DNA of 8,266 nt. It comes from Lachnospiraceae bacterium UBA3863. Its GTDB lineage: Bacteria; Bacillota; Clostridia; Lachnospirales; Lachnospiraceae. The notes under the pieces are model-generated. The model was not told the DNA's origin and made no database searches. It saw nothing but the letters and a program-made list of their open reading frames with translations. Below, piece after piece: positions 5,867 to 8,266 of the stretch (position 1 is the first letter of the stretch; the number at the start of each line of letters is the position of its first letter). The DNA is taken from contig DGGX01000107.1 of assembly GCA_002392385.1 (NCBI GenBank), positions 1 to 8,266 of the forward strand, given 5' to 3'. A program made the translations under genes and the position numbers.

Positions 5867-7660
5867 TTATTTATGTGTGTGATCGTAGTCACGGATGATG
5901 CGGGGCAGGATCATCTGGTGCACAGGGCAGATGGCCTTGGGATTCTGATAGGCGGCATCCGTGAAGGCCTGCACGTACTTGCGGAGCTTGGGCATATCGA
6001 CGATCTCGTCGACCATACCGGCCTTGGCGCAGTAGGCGGGGCTGGAGTGATCCGCGTATTCCTGGATCAGCTTGTTCATCTTGTCGATGGTGCCCTGCAG
6101 ATCCTTGCCTGTATCCTGATCCTTGACCAGACGGCGGCTGTACATGGCGCCTGCCGCGGTCTTGCCGTACATGACGTTGATCTCCGTCGCGGCTGTGCCC
6201 AGGGAGAAGACATTGTTGTCATTGCCCTGCGGTCCGCCCAGAACGTAGTGCGCGGCAGCCGTGCCCTTGCGGAGGGTGATCTCCAGCATCTTGAGGCCGC
6301 TGTTCTGGATGGAGTAGATCAGGCTCTGGCCGAGGCCGAGGAGCTCTGCCTTCTCCGCTTCGTTGTCGACGTCGATACCGGTGGTATCCTGCACCCAGAT
6401 CATCGGGATCTTGTCTCTGGAGCAGAGGGTCACGAACTCATTCATCTTGATCAGGCCCTGACGGTAGAGCTTGCCGCCCATACCCATGGCGCCCTTGCCG
6501 CGGTACTCAGGATAATCCTTGAAGCCCTCCATGAACAGAGGTCCCTGGCGGTTCGCCACGACGCCGACGAGCAGGCCGTCGACCTTGGCAAGGCCGGTGA
6601 TCATCTCCGGGCCGTAGTCCTTCTTGAACTCCATGAACTCGGCACCGTCCACGAGCGCGGCGATGACCTTGTACATATCATAGAACTGACGGGTGTTTCT
6701 CGGAACGAGATCATAGAGCTTCTCGCCCTCGAGGCCTGCCTCCTTGGGCTCATCCACGCGGAAGAACTCCGGATTGTAGGAGGGCAGATAATCCATATAC
6801 TTCTTGATCGCGTCGATGACGCCGGTCTCCTCGTCGTAGACCTCGCGGAAGAAGCCGGTCTCACCGTGATGGATCGAGACAGATCCCGGGGGATCCACGC
6901 GGAGCTTCCTGGTGGATTCGATCATATCCAGGGCGCCCTGCATGTCGACCAGCGGATTGGAATCCATACCGCCGACGATACCCGCGCCGCCGACAGCCAT
7001 GTTGCCGTCCTTATGGGCGATCAGGATCGTGGGGCTGATGCTGTGATAGCCGCCGCCGGCGGGGTTCGTGCCGTAGATGCCGACGATGACCGGGATGCCC
7101 AGCTGGTTCAGCTCCGCATTGCGGAAGAAAGGTGTGCCGCCGCCCCTGCGGTTGGGATAGACCTTCTCCTGCTCGTCCAGCTTGACGCCGGAGCAGTTCA
7201 GCAGATAGATCAGCGGGATGCCCAGGAGCTTGGCGGTGTCGCTGCCGCGCAGCAGGTTGTCCGCCTGTCCGGCGACCCATGCGCCGGCCAGCTTCTTGTT
7301 GTCAGACGCGATGATCACGGCCCACTTGCCATTGACCCTGCCGAGGCCCTTGATGATGCCGGTGCTGATGACGCCGATCTTCTCCTGGTTGTTATCCTGG
7401 GGGTTGTAGATGCTGTTCAGAGGGAGGAAGGTTCCCTCGTCCACCAGATAGTGCACACGCTCGATGGCGGTCATCTGGCCCTTTTTATGGATGGCAGCGT
7501 CCGGCGTGCCGGCGTCCTGCATCTTCTGTGCCTGCTCATGGATCTGCTGCTCAATTGCCTTGAGTTCTTCAGCGTTGGCGGCATTCTCGGTGATACCGCC
7601 GGTCCAGATCTTATGCATGAAACGGAAGTATCTGGGCATGGAATAATCGTGATTGGACAT
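5867..7660 (-). CDS. gcdA: Glutaconyl-CoA decarboxylase, carboxyltransferase (alpha) subunit
   Basis: 597 residues, cytoplasmic. GcdA transfers the carboxyl group of glutaconyl-CoA to the biotin of the carrier subunit, giving crotonyl-CoA; the membrane subunit then releases CO2 and exports Na+. The length fits the A. fermentans enzyme (about 587). Two crotonase-like carboxyltransferase halves are visible. The N half has SDNKKLAGAWV (119-129), NCSGVKLDEQEKVYPNRRGG (155-174) and the glycine-rich GTNPAGGGYHSISPT (197-211). The C half has QDTTGIDVDNEAEKAELLG (424-442) and LRKGTAAAHYVLGGPQGN (463-480). These are diagnostic of GcdA rather than of MmdA or PccB. The start is the ATG at 7658-7660, with AAGGAGG (7668-7674) seven bases upstream. 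It follows gctB and precedes hgdC, the order known from A. fermentans. No frameshift or missing motif is seen. Confidence 0.97.
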   Translation of the reverse strand: MSNHDYSMPRYFRFMHKIWTGGITENAANAEELKAIEQQIHEQAQKMQDAGTPDAAIHKKGQMTAIERVHYLVDEGTFLPLNSIYNPQDNNQEKIGVISTGIIKGLGRVNGKWAVIIASDNKKLAGAWVAGQADNLLRGSDTAKLLGIPLIYLLNCSGVKLDEQEKVYPNRRGGGTPFFRNAELNQLGIPVIVGIYGTNPAGGGYHSISPTILIAHKDGNMAVGGAGIVGGMDSNPLVDMQGALDMIESTRKLRVDPPGSVSIHHGETGFFREVYDEETGVIDAIKKYMDYLPSYNPEFFRVDEPKEAGLEGEKLYDLVPRNTRQFYDMYKVIAALVDGAEFMEFKKDYGPEMITGLAKVDGLLVGVVANRQGPLFMEGFKDYPEYRGKGAMGMGGKLYRQGLIKMNEFVTLCSRDKIPMIWVQDTTGIDVDNEAEKAELLGLGQSLIYSIQNSGLKMLEITLRKGTAAAHYVLGGPQGNDNNVFSLGTAATEINVMYGKTAAGAMYSRRLVKDQDTGKDLQGTIDKMNKLIQEYADHSSPAYCAKAGMVDEIVDMPKLRKYVQAFTDAAYQNPKAICPVHQMILPRIIRDYDHTHK

Positions 7661-7696
7661 GAATACTCCTCCTTACTTGTATTCGGTCAGACGGGA

Positions 7697-8266
7697 TCAG
7701 GCGTTCTTCGGGACCTTGATGAAAGCCTGGCCGGGATCGATCTCTTCGCGGATCATCTTGATGATCTCGGGACCGGGGCCTTCCATGAGCTGGGCTCTGG
7801 AGACATCCACATCGAATCCTGTGTTCTCAAGCACCATCTCAGGCGTCGAGAAAGGATAATAGTAGGCCAGATACATTCTCTTGGTCTCTTCGTCGAACTT
7901 CATGATGCCCAGGTCGGTAACGACCATCTGCGGGCCTCTGTTGCCGGGAAGGCCTGCTCTCTCACGTCCGCCGGGGCCGTCCATCCAGCCGCAGCTGGTG
8001 ATGTAGTCGACCTTCTCGATGAAGCGGCGCTTCTGGTGCTGCATCATGATGATGGTGTTGCAGTAGGTAGCGATGCCGTTGGCGCCGCCGGAGCCCGTGA
8101 AACGGGTGACCGGGTGATGATAATCGCCGATGCTGGTGGAGTTGACGTTGCCGAAGGGGTCGATCTGGGCGCCGCCGATGAAGGCGACCAGTCTGTCCTC
8201 GTCGTGAAGCCACTCATTGGCCTCGAAGCCGACGAAACGGACGTTGGGCCACTGCACCGCGCAGTG
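7697..8266 (-). CDS. gctB: Glutaconate CoA-transferase subunit B, 3' part (5' end outside window)
   Basis: Subunit B of glutaconate CoA-transferase moves CoA from acetyl-CoA (or glutaryl/glutaconyl-CoA) to (R)-2-hydroxyglutarate, the entry step of the hydroxyglutarate pathway. 189 codons are in the window. The frame stays open to the window edge (His-Cys-Ala before the first GTG at 8255-8257), so that GTG is an internal valine and not a start. Seen: the family I CoA-transferase stretch GGAQIDPFGNVNSTSIGDY, then GSGGANGIATY and a C-terminal EEIDPGQAF. It matches the C-terminal two thirds of the A. fermentans protein (about 266 residues, from memory). The catalytic glutamate of the beta subunit lies in the missing N-terminal part, so activity cannot be judged here. 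The gene ends in TGA, 36 bases before gcdA. Its partner gctA is expected just upstream, outside the window. Confidence 0.95.
   Translation of the reverse strand, partial: HCAVQWPNVRFVGFEANEWLHDEDRLVAFIGGAQIDPFGNVNSTSIGDYHHPVTRFTGSGGANGIATYCNTIIMMQHQKRRFIEKVDYITSCGWMDGPGGRERAGLPGNRGPQMVVTDLGIMKFDEETKRMYLAYYYPFSTPEMVLENTGFDVDVSRAQLMEGPGPEIIKMIREEIDPGQAFIKVPKNA

Noticed and set aside
8255..8257. GTG as a gene start near the right edge
   Set aside because: The frame is open further upstream to the window end and the residues continue the GctB alignment, so the gene is cut by the edge rather than starting here.
1..8266. tRNA or rRNA genes, CRISPR arrays, insertion sequences
   Set aside because: The window is nearly filled by conserved minus-strand coding sequence with spacers under 100 bases; no such structure was recognised on either strand.

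Overview
The window is one stretch of a single minus-strand operon. It encodes most of the hydroxyglutarate pathway of glutamate fermentation. Read in the direction of transcription, from high to low coordinates, it holds: the 3' part of glutaconate CoA-transferase subunit B (gctB, cut by the window edge), the glutaconyl-CoA decarboxylase carboxyltransferase subunit (gcdA), the 2-hydroxyglutaryl-CoA dehydratase activator (hgdC), the two dehydratase subunits (hgdA, hgdB), a second and divergent biotin-dependent carboxyltransferase, an OadG/GcdD-like small membrane subunit, a biotin carrier (gcdC-like), and the first eight codons of what is probably the Na+-pumping beta subunit (gcdB).

The genes form a route. 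GctAB makes (R)-2-hydroxyglutaryl-CoA. HgdC, an ATP-driven iron-sulfur activator, sends a high-energy electron to HgdAB, which dehydrates the substrate to glutaconyl-CoA. The biotin-dependent decarboxylase (GcdA plus the C, D and B subunits) then converts glutaconyl-CoA to crotonyl-CoA and CO2 while exporting Na+. Crotonyl-CoA would feed butyrate formation.

The organism is most likely an anaerobic, fairly G+C-rich member of the Bacillota. The reasons are strong AGGAGG-type ribosome binding sites, very high similarity (from memory) to the Acidaminococcus fermentans proteins, and the same gctB-gcdA-hgdC-hgdA-hgdB order. The extra carboxyltransferase resembles proteins I recall from Clostridia such as Lachnospiraceae, so a clostridial host is a reasonable inference, not something proven here.

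Layout: 7697-8266 gctB (partial); 5867-7660 gcdA; 5770-5866 spacer with a strong hairpin; 4954-5757 hgdC; 4884-4953 spacer with a weaker hairpin and T-tract; 3522-4883 hgdA; 2353-3501 hgdB; 940-2319 second carboxyltransferase; 541-924 small membrane subunit; 71-481 biotin carrier; 1-24 start of the next gene. All spacers are under 100 bases, no gene lies on the plus strand, and I see no convincing promoter or terminator inside the window. The pathway is known. The less ordinary points are the joining of the hgd genes with a pump-subunit block and the second carboxyltransferase at their junction.
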